A stretch of DNA of 5,331 bases. Origin: Deltaproteobacteria bacterium. Its GTDB lineage: Bacteria > Desulfobacterota > Desulfobacteria > Desulfobacterales > SURF-15. Each line of letters starts with the position of its first letter. Within the stretch, counting starts at the first letter, position 1. Below are positions 1 through 4,301 of this stretch, in pieces. Below the pieces are notes generated by a model that did not search any database, had not been told where the DNA came from, and saw nothing but the letters and a program-made list of their open reading frames with translations. The DNA is taken from contig JAHEHB010000381.1 of assembly GCA_024644775.1 (NCBI GenBank), positions 1-5,331 on the forward strand, read 5' to 3'. A program made the translations under genes and the position numbers.

Positions 1-1
1 T

Positions 2-268
2 TATGGTGAAGTGGAATGTCGTGCCAGAAACCCTTTGCCAGCAAAGGTGTTGATGGAAATATTGGGGATGCCTTCCGGCGGTTGCAGACAACCGCTCGGT
101 AAAATGTCAAAAACCGGTCTGGAAGCGGTGTTGAATGCCGCGCGGACCGTGCATTCCAACTATCCAGAAATATTTAAGCCTGTGGCGGACTTTTTCGGTG
201 TGAATATCGACGAGCGTCTCAACACACCCGCGTATTGGGAAGGACTCGCTTACGAGGAATACGAATAA
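2..268 (+). CDS. Dihydrodipicolinate synthase (DapA) family protein, C-terminal part
   Basis: Only the last 88 codons are visible; the reading frame is open to the left edge, so the gene starts outside the window. The GTG at 11 is an internal valine, not a start. The fragment contains NPLPAK followed by R-Q-PLGKM, which matches the conserved C-terminal helical region of the DHDPS/N-acetylneuraminate lyase family (ExNPIPVK and RLPL in typical DapA). These are class I aldolases that form a Schiff base with pyruvate; the barrel and the catalytic lysine lie upstream of the window. After the usual family end there is a tail of about 40 residues (YPEIFKPVADFFG to EEYE) that classical lysine-pathway DapA lacks. 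This makes a sugar-acid or other pyruvate aldolase as likely as lysine synthesis, so no symbol is given. The next gene is convergent, with a palindromic element between them. Confidence 0.82.
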   Translation, partial: YGEVECRARNPLPAKVLMEILGMPSGGCRQPLGKMSKTGLEAVLNAARTVHSNYPEIFKPVADFFGVNIDERLNTPAYWEGLAYEEYE

Positions 269-279
269 CATAATTTTCA

Positions 280-441
280 GTTGCGGGTTGCTTACCTTTC
301 TAATTCAATGTCACTACCTTAAGAACTTAAGGAACGGTTATATTTCCGTTCCAGACCGAGTTCTCTTCGTGGCTGGAAGCCACTCCCACGAGGAGTTGAT
401 GTTAAGTTAATGACATTGCTTTTCAAATCGTAACTCGCAAC
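280..441. repeat. Nested inverted-repeat element (possible MITE or REP-like unit)
   Basis: This 162-base stretch lies between two convergent gene ends and is built as concentric inverted repeats. The ends are GTTGCGGGTTGC (280-291) and GTAACTCGCAAC (430-441), which pair over 12 positions with two G-T pairs. Inside them are CAATGTCA (306-313) with TGACATTG (411-418), then AACTTAA (324-330) with TTAAGTT (402-408). The centre holds two hairpins: GGAACGG/CCGTTCC (331-337/346-352) and a 10-pair stem 363-372/386-395 with one G-T pair. A competing stem GTGGCT/AGCCAC (369-374/378-383) overlaps the second hairpin. CCTTAA/TTAAGG (317-322/327-332) is a further alternative. No U-run follows any hairpin, so it is not a standard intrinsic terminator. 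It contains no coding sequence and I see no clear target-site duplication. Alternatives are a structured RNA or a 3' processing and stability element for either gene. Confidence 0.6.
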
Positions 442-449
442 ACACAATA
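429..449. repeat. Three degenerate heptamers (CGYAACW type)
   Basis: The units are CGTAACT, CGCAACA and CACAATA in exact seven-base register. They overlap the right arm of the nested inverted-repeat element and run up to the stop codon of the minus-strand YkgJ-type gene. The left arm (280-291) carries the complementary heptamer pattern. The array is very short, so chance cannot be excluded. Confidence 0.35.
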
Positions 450-1226
450 TTAAGGTCTATCTTTTACCTTAAAATCTCCTTCTTTGAAAAGAAGCCAACG
501 TAACCACCTCAACCCAAAAGCTAACAGCTCAAGCTCATTATTTTTAATCTTTTGAACGGTATCATCGTCGATAACGTACCGAGTCATAAAGGAGCTTTGG
601 AAAACAAACTGCCGAAACTTATCGATATTATAGCTCGCCAAGAAAAACATCTGCTTGCTCTGTTCGGTGAGTTTCATATTCGGAGGAAACGATCGCTTTC
701 GGACGATTAAATCCGTCCATTCGGCATTAATTTTGTCATGGCGTTCAATCCCCTGATCTTTTCGCCACTCCTGAACGGTCCAGTCTTTGTGCTCATCAAA
801 TCCCAAACAGTGCGGTTCATTGACAAAAAAATAAAACGCATCTCTGTCCACATTCTCTTTGTAACTCAAAGACGCAACACCGAGTGGATAATACCGGCAG
901 GTTGTGGGTCTGTCTTCATAAACAATACAACCGTCTTCACGAACAAAAGGACAAGATTCTTGTTCATCATCCAAAAGTGTGAGCGTTACCATCGGAAGAT
1001 CGGTTTTTTCCAGGAGTTGAGGGGTGGTGTAGATGGCCAAAAACTCATCAGATGATAACCCCAATCGATTCTTTAGGCGAATAATATCATAGGGTGTCAA
1101 GATAATATTGATACCCCTGCAGCACGCCGTAAAACAGCGAACCCCTTTGTGACATTCAAACCTAAATTTTGATTGGAGTCCAAGCTGCTGGGGCGTAATG
1201 CCGGCCGGTTGATGCTTATGTGTCAT
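450..1226 (-). CDS. YkgJ family cysteine-cluster protein (putative metal-binding)
   Basis: A 258-residue protein with the cysteine pattern of the YkgJ/CxxCxxCC family (PF03692), which is thought to bind zinc or an iron-sulfur cluster; its biochemical role is not established. The N-terminal cluster is C25, C31, C35, C36. A second group follows at C92 (SCPF), C100 (DGC) and C110 in the typical YEDRPTTCRYYPLG motif (103-116). The segment between them, TPYDIIRLKNRLGLSSDEFL (44-63), is also typical of the family. There is no signal peptide or membrane segment, so it should be cytoplasmic. The C-terminal part from about residue 120 is longer than in minimal members and I assign no function to it. 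The ATG at 1226-1224 is preceded by AAAGGATAGGAA as ribosome binding site. It appears monocistronic with its own promoter. The plus-strand open frame inside it is a shadow. Confidence 0.85.
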   Translation of the reverse strand: MTHKHQPAGITPQQLGLQSKFRFECHKGVRCFTACCRGINIILTPYDIIRLKNRLGLSSDEFLAIYTTPQLLEKTDLPMVTLTLLDDEQESCPFVREDGCIVYEDRPTTCRYYPLGVASLSYKENVDRDAFYFFVNEPHCLGFDEHKDWTVQEWRKDQGIERHDKINAEWTDLIVRKRSFPPNMKLTEQSKQMFFLASYNIDKFRQFVFQSSFMTRYVIDDDTVQKIKNNELELLAFGLRWLRWLLFKEGDFKVKDRP

Positions 1227-1259
1227 TTCCTATCCTTTCAATGGGTCTACCATGAAAGC

Positions 1260-1288
1260 AATATGACCATAAGTTAGGAATGTGTCAA
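1260..1288 (-). promoter_or_regulatory. Sigma70-type promoter for the YkgJ-family gene
   Basis: On the minus strand a perfect -35 box TTGACA (1288-1283) is followed after 17 bases by CATATT (1265-1260), which matches four of six -10 positions. Transcription would start near 1253, giving a leader of roughly 27 bases before the ATG at 1226 and leaving room for the AAAGGA ribosome binding site. No operator-like palindrome was seen around it. Confidence 0.6.
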
Positions 1289-1726
1289 GCTTGGTTACCG
1301 GACGGCCAGGGTCACGTCAACTATACACGTAATTACTTTGATATGCTTAAATTCGATTATTTTTCGAAATCATAGAAATTCCAAGCACTAAAAAAAATAC
1401 CAAAAAAATAATCAATGACCAAATTTACGAGAATGTTTTGTGTTTGGATTCTTACAAATTAGATCTGAGAATTAATCCCTCACTATAATCAAATAGCATA
1501 TCAATTCGGTTGATTGCGGAAATCCAATTATGAATTCTTAATTTTAAATAAAGGCATGCTATCGTTTTATAAAATAGACAGAATACATTTCTTCATAATT
1601 CAACATTAAAAATTTCAAATAGCTTTGGTTAGTATTCTAACAAACTGATATAACGCCATATATTTTAAACAAAACACTAAATACGAAACACTAAAAACTT
1701 GATGAATTCGGCTTTTTACGAATTAT
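1289..1726. other. AT-rich intergenic region without a supported gene
   Basis: About 440 bases between the YkgJ-family promoter and the stop codon of the transglycosylase gene. From about 1320 on it is very rich in A and T with several A-runs. The longest starts I followed, for example ATG at 1414, give peptides of about 15 residues without a ribosome binding site. The only structures seen are a heptamer array at 1672-1699 and a weak AT-rich hairpin at 1624-1644. The hairpin might help end the minus-strand transglycosylase transcript but has no adjacent U-run. No promoter, RNA gene or coding remnant could be supported. Confidence 0.5.
1672..1699. repeat. Four tandem degenerate heptamers (AAAYACK type)
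   Basis: The units AAACACT, AAATACG, AAACACT and AAAAACT follow each other in exact seven-base register; units one and three are identical. The array lies 28 bases beyond the stop codon of the minus-strand transglycosylase gene. It resembles in design, not in sequence, the heptameric STRR repeats known from cyanobacterial intergenic DNA. Function unknown. Confidence 0.5.
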
Positions 1727-2344
1727 TCAATTGTATCCCTCGTAATATGCTAAAACCCGCTTCACATAATTTTCAGTTTCCTTAAAAGGGGGAATGTTGT
1801 TGTATTTCTTAACATTTTCCGGACCGGCGTTATATGCTGCAATGGCCAGCGGCAAATTCCCTTCGAAGCGTTTCATTAAAAATTTTAAATACTGCGCGCC
1901 CCCCATGATGTTTTGTTTCGGATCAAAAGGATCGTTGATATTAAGATCCTTGAGGGTATCCGGCATGATTTGCATCAGCCCCATCGCCCCTTTCTTGGAA
2001 ACCGCCCGGGGATCAAAATTGGACTCTGCTTTGATGATTGCTTTTAAAAGAGGCTCTGAAATACCGTGTTGCTTTGCAGCCAGCGTAATGAATCTATCAA
2101 ACGAAGAGCGCTTAACGGAAGGGGATCGATTCGTTGCAGGCGATTCCGGGTGGCTGACAGGTATTTCTTTGAAAAAGTTTTGGTATCGTATCGACCCTGA
2201 AGTCGGGGCATTCGTAAAATGCATCACACCGTTTTGATCGATATAGTAATAAATTTCACAAGCACCGGGCCTACTCAGCGTGGCAATAAAAGCGGCTACC
2301 CAAAAAAACAATATCAATAAACGGTAAATTCTATCCGATACCAT
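1727..2344 (-). CDS. Exported lytic transglycosylase, DUF4124 plus SLT domain
   Basis: A 205-residue protein that should cleave the MurNAc-GlcNAc bond of peptidoglycan in the periplasm, releasing 1,6-anhydro products. Residues 1-29 form a signal peptide with hydrophobic core LLILFFWVAAFIATL; the end (RPGAC) does not fit a lipobox, so a soluble or loosely attached protein is more likely than a lipoprotein. Residues 30-55 (EIYYYIDQNGVMHFTNAPTS) match the short DUF4124 domain often placed before SLT domains. The catalytic SLT domain spans about 83-200: catalytic glutamate E107 in IIKAESNFDP, GLMQIMP (122-128), AYNAGP (170-175) and the closing ENYVKRVLAYY. The ATG at 2344 is chosen because GGGGA lies 8 bases upstream. 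A TTG at 2359 in the same frame would add five residues but would itself overlap that ribosome binding site. The gene stands alone, divergent from the next gene, with a sigma54-like site upstream. Confidence 0.9.
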   Translation of the reverse strand: MVSDRIYRLLILFFWVAAFIATLSRPGACEIYYYIDQNGVMHFTNAPTSGSIRYQNFFKEIPVSHPESPATNRSPSVKRSSFDRFITLAAKQHGISEPLLKAIIKAESNFDPRAVSKKGAMGLMQIMPDTLKDLNINDPFDPKQNIMGGAQYLKFLMKRFEGNLPLAIAAYNAGPENVKKYNNIPPFKETENYVKRVLAYYEGYN

Positions 2345-2353
2345 GTGTGTGAT

Positions 2354-2357
2354 CCCC
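2354..2357 (-). promoter_or_regulatory. Ribosome binding site deciding the transglycosylase start
   Basis: GGGG(A) on the minus strand lies about 8-9 bases before the ATG at 2344. No comparable purine-rich site precedes the TTG at 2359, so the shorter protein is preferred. Confidence 0.5.
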
Positions 2358-2398
2358 AAAATCGAAAAAAGAAGATGTTTTGTTTATCCCCTTCCACC

Positions 2399-2414
2399 TG
2401 CAATATGTAGGCCA
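2399..2414 (-). promoter_or_regulatory. Candidate sigma54 promoter upstream of the transglycosylase gene
   Basis: The minus strand reads TGGCCTACATATTGCA, which keeps the invariant GG and GC separated by ten bases and both flanking cores (TGGC and TTGCA) of the sigma54 consensus TGGCACG-N4-TTGCW. It differs only in the three bases after TGGC. Transcription would start near 2388, about 44 bases before the ATG at 2344. No enhancer site for an activator was identified. A poor sigma70 alternative (TTGCCC with CATATT, 18 apart) overlaps it. Confidence 0.4.
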
Positions 2415-2524
2415 CATCCCACACGGGGCAAAATCAAAACGTTTTAAGAATCCTTATATTAGAATCGTCATAATTGGAAAAAAGTGAAGGATGACTTTCC
2501 ATATCAAAAAGAGGAAAGAAACGG

Positions 2525-2553
2525 AAGACATTTCGAGATAAATACCATATATT
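2525..2553 (+). promoter_or_regulatory. Sigma70-type promoter for the 57-residue membrane protein
   Basis: AAGACA (2525-2530, four of six) and TATATT (2548-2553, five of six) are 17 bases apart. The start of transcription would fall near 2560, just upstream of the ribosome binding site, giving a very short leader of about 17 bases. Confidence 0.4.
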
Positions 2554-2562
2554 GATTTATTT

Positions 2563-2569
2563 GGGAGGA
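2563..2569 (+). promoter_or_regulatory. Strong ribosome binding site selecting the 57-codon frame
   Basis: GGGAGGA lies 7 bases before the ATG at 2577, ideal spacing for this small gene. It falls inside the competing frame that opens at 2552 and cannot serve that start. This is the main evidence that the small frame is the real gene. Confidence 0.7.
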
Positions 2570-2576
2570 ACTACGA

Positions 2577-2750
2577 ATGAGCATGTCAAAACGTATTCTG
2601 CTTTCAATGGGTATTCTTCTGATAGATCTCACCATTTTCTTTTTACCATTGACTGCTCTGTTTCTCATCTACGTCATCTTATTCAACCCTTCCTGGTTTC
2701 GGGAATTCTTATACAATATAGACGGTACGGGGCGTCACGAAGAATCATAA
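2577..2750 (+). CDS. Small hydrophobic membrane protein (57 residues), function unknown
   Basis: The short frame begins MSMSKRILLSMGILL and ends GTGRHEES. It is preceded by a strong ribosome binding site, GGGAGGA (2563-2569), 7 bases before the ATG at 2577; the second ATG at 2583 is too far from it. Residues 7-36 are almost wholly hydrophobic, with one aspartate (D17) and a proline (P24) in the middle, so this is either one long kinked membrane helix or a tight pair. Basic residues K5 and R6 precede the segment and a short polar tail follows (WFREFLYNIDG then charged residues). It is likely an inner-membrane protein. An 85-codon open frame overlapping it (2552-2809) has a poor start and atypical composition and is judged a shadow. 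I do not recognise a characterised family. It has its own promoter and is divergent from the transglycosylase gene. Confidence 0.72.
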   Translation: MSMSKRILLSMGILLIDLTIFFLPLTALFLIYVILFNPSWFREFLYNIDGTGRHEES

Positions 2751-2779
2751 CGCTCAGAGGAAAAGTATTACCTCCCTTG

Positions 2780-2807
2780 TTGACGTTTAGGAAAAAGGGG
2801 CTATATT
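2780..2807 (+). promoter_or_regulatory. Sigma70-type promoter for the EF-hand gene
   Basis: TTGACG (2780-2785, five of six) and TATATT (2802-2807, five of six) are separated by 16 bases. Transcription would start near 2814, giving a leader of about 48 bases. This suggests the EF-hand gene is expressed independently of the small membrane protein gene, whose stop is at 2750. Confidence 0.55.
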
Positions 2808-2849
2808 GAGAACGGTTCGACCGGAATAAAATTCAAACACATCGAAATT

Positions 2850-2856
2850 GAGGTGA
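2850..2856 (+). promoter_or_regulatory. Ribosome binding site deciding the EF-hand gene start
   Basis: GAGGTGA lies 5 bases before the ATG at 2862. The in-frame GTG at 2853 lies inside this site and so cannot be the start it serves. Confidence 0.6.
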
Positions 2857-2861
2857 TTGAG

Positions 2862-3158
2862 ATGAAAAAAATGTTCCTATTTGCAGTTATCGTACTTCTG
2901 CTAACCGTGAGTGTGAGTTTTTCAAGCGGTCCCAAACATCATAAAACAGATCTACCCGATCCCAAGCAATATAACGCCCACTTTGGAGACATGGATTCCA
3001 ATGGCGATGAACTCGTAAACTGGGATGAGTTTAAAAAACATTTTCCCCAAGCGGAAATGAATGTTTTCAAGGCAACCGATTTAAACGCGGACGGAGACAT
3101 CACCCATGAGGAGTGGCATCAGTTCAAGGAGGCGCATGGCTTGAAAGATAACCATTGA
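2862..3158 (+). CDS. Small exported EF-hand calcium-binding protein
   Basis: A 98-residue protein. The N-terminus MKKMFLFAVIVLLLTVSVSFSSG is a signal peptide, probably cut around residues 20-23, leaving a mature protein of about 75 residues outside the inner membrane. It carries two EF-hand loops. Loop one, D45 to E56 (DSNGDELVNWDE), has ligands D45, N47, D49 and E56, with glutamate at position 6 where glycine is usual. Loop two, D73 to E84 (DLNADGDITHEE), is canonical with D73, N75, D77, G78, I80 and E84. This spacing suggests one paired EF-hand domain binding two calcium ions. No catalytic domain is attached, so it is likely a calcium buffer, sensor or structural protein; the partner is unknown. 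The ATG at 2862 is chosen over the GTG at 2853 because of the ribosome binding site. Histidines are frequent (HHK at 26-28). Confidence 0.85.
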   Translation: MKKMFLFAVIVLLLTVSVSFSSGPKHHKTDLPDPKQYNAHFGDMDSNGDELVNWDEFKKHFPQAEMNVFKATDLNADGDITHEEWHQFKEAHGLKDNH

Positions 3159-3165
3159 CGTCATT

Positions 3166-3198
3166 AAAAAAATGGGCATCCACCTAGGATGGCTGCCC
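3166..3198 (-). terminator. Intrinsic terminator reading on the minus strand
   Basis: The minus-strand hairpin pairs GGGCA (3198-3194) with TGCCC (3178-3174) and CCA (3192... 3190 side) with TGG (3182-3180 side) across one mismatch, with a seven-base loop at 3189-3183. It is followed by A and seven T's (3172-3166). In the plus direction the hairpin is followed by only TTGG, so it would end the EF-hand transcript poorly. It therefore fits a minus-strand transcript best, though some two-way action is possible. Confidence 0.65.
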
Positions 3199-3263
3199 TT
3201 GGAAGGAGGTTTAAGATTCTCGTTGAGAACTTATCGAGTTAACCCGGTAGGACAATCGTCCTA
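3166..3263 (-). ncRNA. Candidate small regulatory RNA with anti-Shine-Dalgarno motif
   Basis: Read on the minus strand, this roughly 98-base stretch has all the parts of a bacterial small RNA and no reading frame worth noting. A promoter (3297-3270) would start it near 3263-3260. It opens with a hairpin UAGGAC-GAUU-GUCCUA (3263-3248). A second small hairpin UUCUC-AAC-GAGAA lies at 3229-3217. An unpaired pyrimidine stretch CCUCCUUCC (3209-3201) is complementary to ribosome binding sites. It ends in a GC hairpin (3198-3174) followed by A and seven U's (3172-3166). The ends are estimated from the promoter and terminator, not measured. It lies between two plus-strand genes and is antisense to neither coding sequence. 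It belongs to no RNA family that I recognise. Confidence 0.5.
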
Positions 3264-3269
3264 TTGAAT

Positions 3270-3318
3270 AATTTAATGTCACAAAGTAGCATGTCAAGTC
3301 AATTTAAAAAAAATTTTT
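3270..3318 (-). promoter_or_regulatory. Minus-strand promoter with A/T upstream element for the candidate small RNA
   Basis: A perfect -35 box TTGACA (3297-3292) is followed by TAAATT (3275-3270, 16 apart) or AATTAT (3273-3268, 18 apart), each matching four of six -10 positions. Bases 3318-3301, just upstream of the -35 box on this strand, are all A or T, as in an UP element that binds the RNA polymerase alpha subunits. The predicted start near 3260-3263 coincides with the edge of the first hairpin. Confidence 0.5.
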
Positions 3319-3319
3319 C

Positions 3320-3347
3320 TTGCCTTACGATTCCGTTTTGATACATA
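3320..3347 (+). promoter_or_regulatory. Weak promoter candidate for the IMPase-like operon
   Basis: TTGCCT (3320-3325) and TACATA (3342-3347) are 16 bases apart, with TGA just before the second box resembling an extended -10. Matches are only moderate. The A/T tract at 3301-3318 lies just upstream and could serve this promoter as well as the divergent one. Transcription would start near 3354, giving a leader of about 98 bases. Confidence 0.25.
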
Positions 3348-3441
3348 GAAAGTGATTGAAAGACCCATTCCTTTCATTTCTTATATTAAAAACAAGGTCA
3401 GGCTTTTATCAGCTGAATGATACACATAAAACAATTCCATT

Positions 3442-3448
3442 AGGAGGT
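3442..3448 (+). promoter_or_regulatory. Ribosome binding site deciding the IMPase-like start
   Basis: AGGAGGT lies 4-5 bases before the ATG at 3452. The in-frame TTG at 3356 has no comparable site and would add 32 residues of unlike composition, so the ATG is preferred. The site is perfectly complementary to seven bases (ACCUCCU, 3210-3204 minus) of the candidate small RNA. Confidence 0.75.
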
Positions 3449-3451
3449 AAA

Positions 3452-4252
3452 ATGCCCCCGGATAAACAACCGAGTACAGAGGAGCTAACAGAATTCGCAA
3501 CAGCGGTTATTGAACAATTGGGCAGGGAAGCATTGTCCTACTACGGTAAGGGAAAACCGGGTGTGAAGTTTGATGAAAATTTGGTCACGTCGGCAGAGCT
3601 TCATCTAAATCGGTATTTACAGGATCAACTAATTTCACACTATCCAGATCATCAACTGTTTAACCATTCTCAAGAACCGAAAAGTTACACTCATGAAGAC
3701 AAACGGTATCTGTGGATTCACGACCCAATAGACGGTGTTGATAATTTTCAGACCGGAATCCCCATTTGGGGAATGTCGTTGGCGCTTTTAGACAATTTCT
3801 GGCCGATTTTTGGTGTTTTCCATATGCCGGTCACCGGCGATCTTTTTCATGCACACGCCGATCATCCCGCCTACAGGGGTAAAAACAGAATTCATGTTTT
3901 AGAACAAAAAACGGTTGATGATGAAAGCCTTCTCCTAACATACTCCAGGTTTCACCAACAGTATCATTCAAAATTTCCAGGTAAAATAAGAGACTTAGGT
4001 TGCACTACCGCGCATATCTGTTATGTTGCAACAGGCCGTGCGGATGCCGCACTTATCTCAAACGAGACGTATCAGGGGCTCGCCGCCGCGCGGGTAATTA
4101 TCGAAGCGGCAGGTGGTAAAATCTTTAAAATGGATGGAACCGGATTTTTCCTCAACGAGTATTTGAACGGACAAAAAATTGAAGATCATCTTTTGGTGGT
4201 ATCGTCGGATAATTTTTCACCGGTTATCGATAGTCTTAAAAGAACCATTTAA
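3452..4252 (+). CDS. Inositol monophosphatase-family protein with altered active site
   Basis: A 266-residue protein, the normal length for the IMPase/SuhB/CysQ fold of metal-dependent phosphatases acting on inositol, sugar or nucleotide phosphates. The signature WIHDPIDGVDNF (88-99) keeps metal ligands D91 and D94. TTAHICYVATGRADAAL (185-201) and the EAAGG segment (218-222) also match the family. Three usually essential positions differ: the GEE/TEE motif before the signature is replaced by HSQE (72-75); the threonine of DGTxNF is V96; and the WD of WDxAAG is Q208-G209, so the third aspartate ligand is missing. It may have weak, altered or no phosphatase activity, or be specialised. There is no signal peptide, so it should be cytoplasmic. 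It is followed after 49 bases by an oxidoreductase gene without a terminator, suggesting one operon. The family call is firm; the substrate is unknown. Confidence 0.85.
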   Translation: MPPDKQPSTEELTEFATAVIEQLGREALSYYGKGKPGVKFDENLVTSAELHLNRYLQDQLISHYPDHQLFNHSQEPKSYTHEDKRYLWIHDPIDGVDNFQTGIPIWGMSLALLDNFWPIFGVFHMPVTGDLFHAHADHPAYRGKNRIHVLEQKTVDDESLLLTYSRFHQQYHSKFPGKIRDLGCTTAHICYVATGRADAALISNETYQGLAAARVIIEAAGGKIFKMDGTGFFLNEYLNGQKIEDHLLVVSSDNFSPVIDSLKRTI

Positions 4253-4301
4253 AATCGTCAAATCATCGGTGGACTAAATTTTCATTTTGTAAAGGAAAAA
4301 A

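Noticed and set aside
324..408. Possible integron attC site (ACTTAAG ... GTTAAGT with stems between)
   Set aside because: GTTAAGT fits GTTRRRY, but the partner box should read RYYYAAC and ends in AAG instead. The outer inverted repeats extend well beyond it, and no gene cassettes or integrase are present.
738..1055. 105-codon plus-strand frame inside the YkgJ-family gene
   Set aside because: It is opposite a clear family member with intact cysteine motifs and has no ribosome binding site of its own.
1624..1644. AT-rich hairpin (GTTAG-TATT-CTAAC with flanking TTT/AAA) as terminator of the transglycosylase transcript
   Set aside because: The stem is weak, lies more than 80 bases beyond the stop codon, and has no U-run directly after it; such hairpins are expected by chance in this AT-rich stretch.
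1794..2237. 147-codon plus-strand frame inside the transglycosylase gene
   Set aside because: It is the antisense shadow of a gene with a complete SLT domain.
2240..2265. Lipoprotein signal in the transglycosylase N-terminus
   Set aside because: The residues before the cysteine are RPGA, which do not fit a lipobox (L-[AST]-[GA]-C type).
2552..2809. 85-codon plus-strand frame overlapping the small membrane protein
   Set aside because: It starts inside the predicted -10 box without a ribosome binding site and its product has no coherent features; the 57-codon frame explains the same DNA better.
3166..3200. Terminator of the EF-hand gene on the plus strand
   Set aside because: In the plus direction the hairpin is followed by TTGGAAGG, with no U-run. 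The run of seven T's is on the minus strand, so the minus-strand reading is preferred.
3203..3265. tRNA or c-di-GMP riboswitch in the region after the EF-hand gene
   Set aside because: There is no T-arm sequence or cloverleaf, and the conserved GEMM bases are absent.
3223..3267. Leader peptide starting at TTG after the perfect AAGGAGG
   Set aside because: The spacing of 13 bases is too long, the start is weak, the 14-codon product has no regulatory codon pattern, and no attenuator follows.
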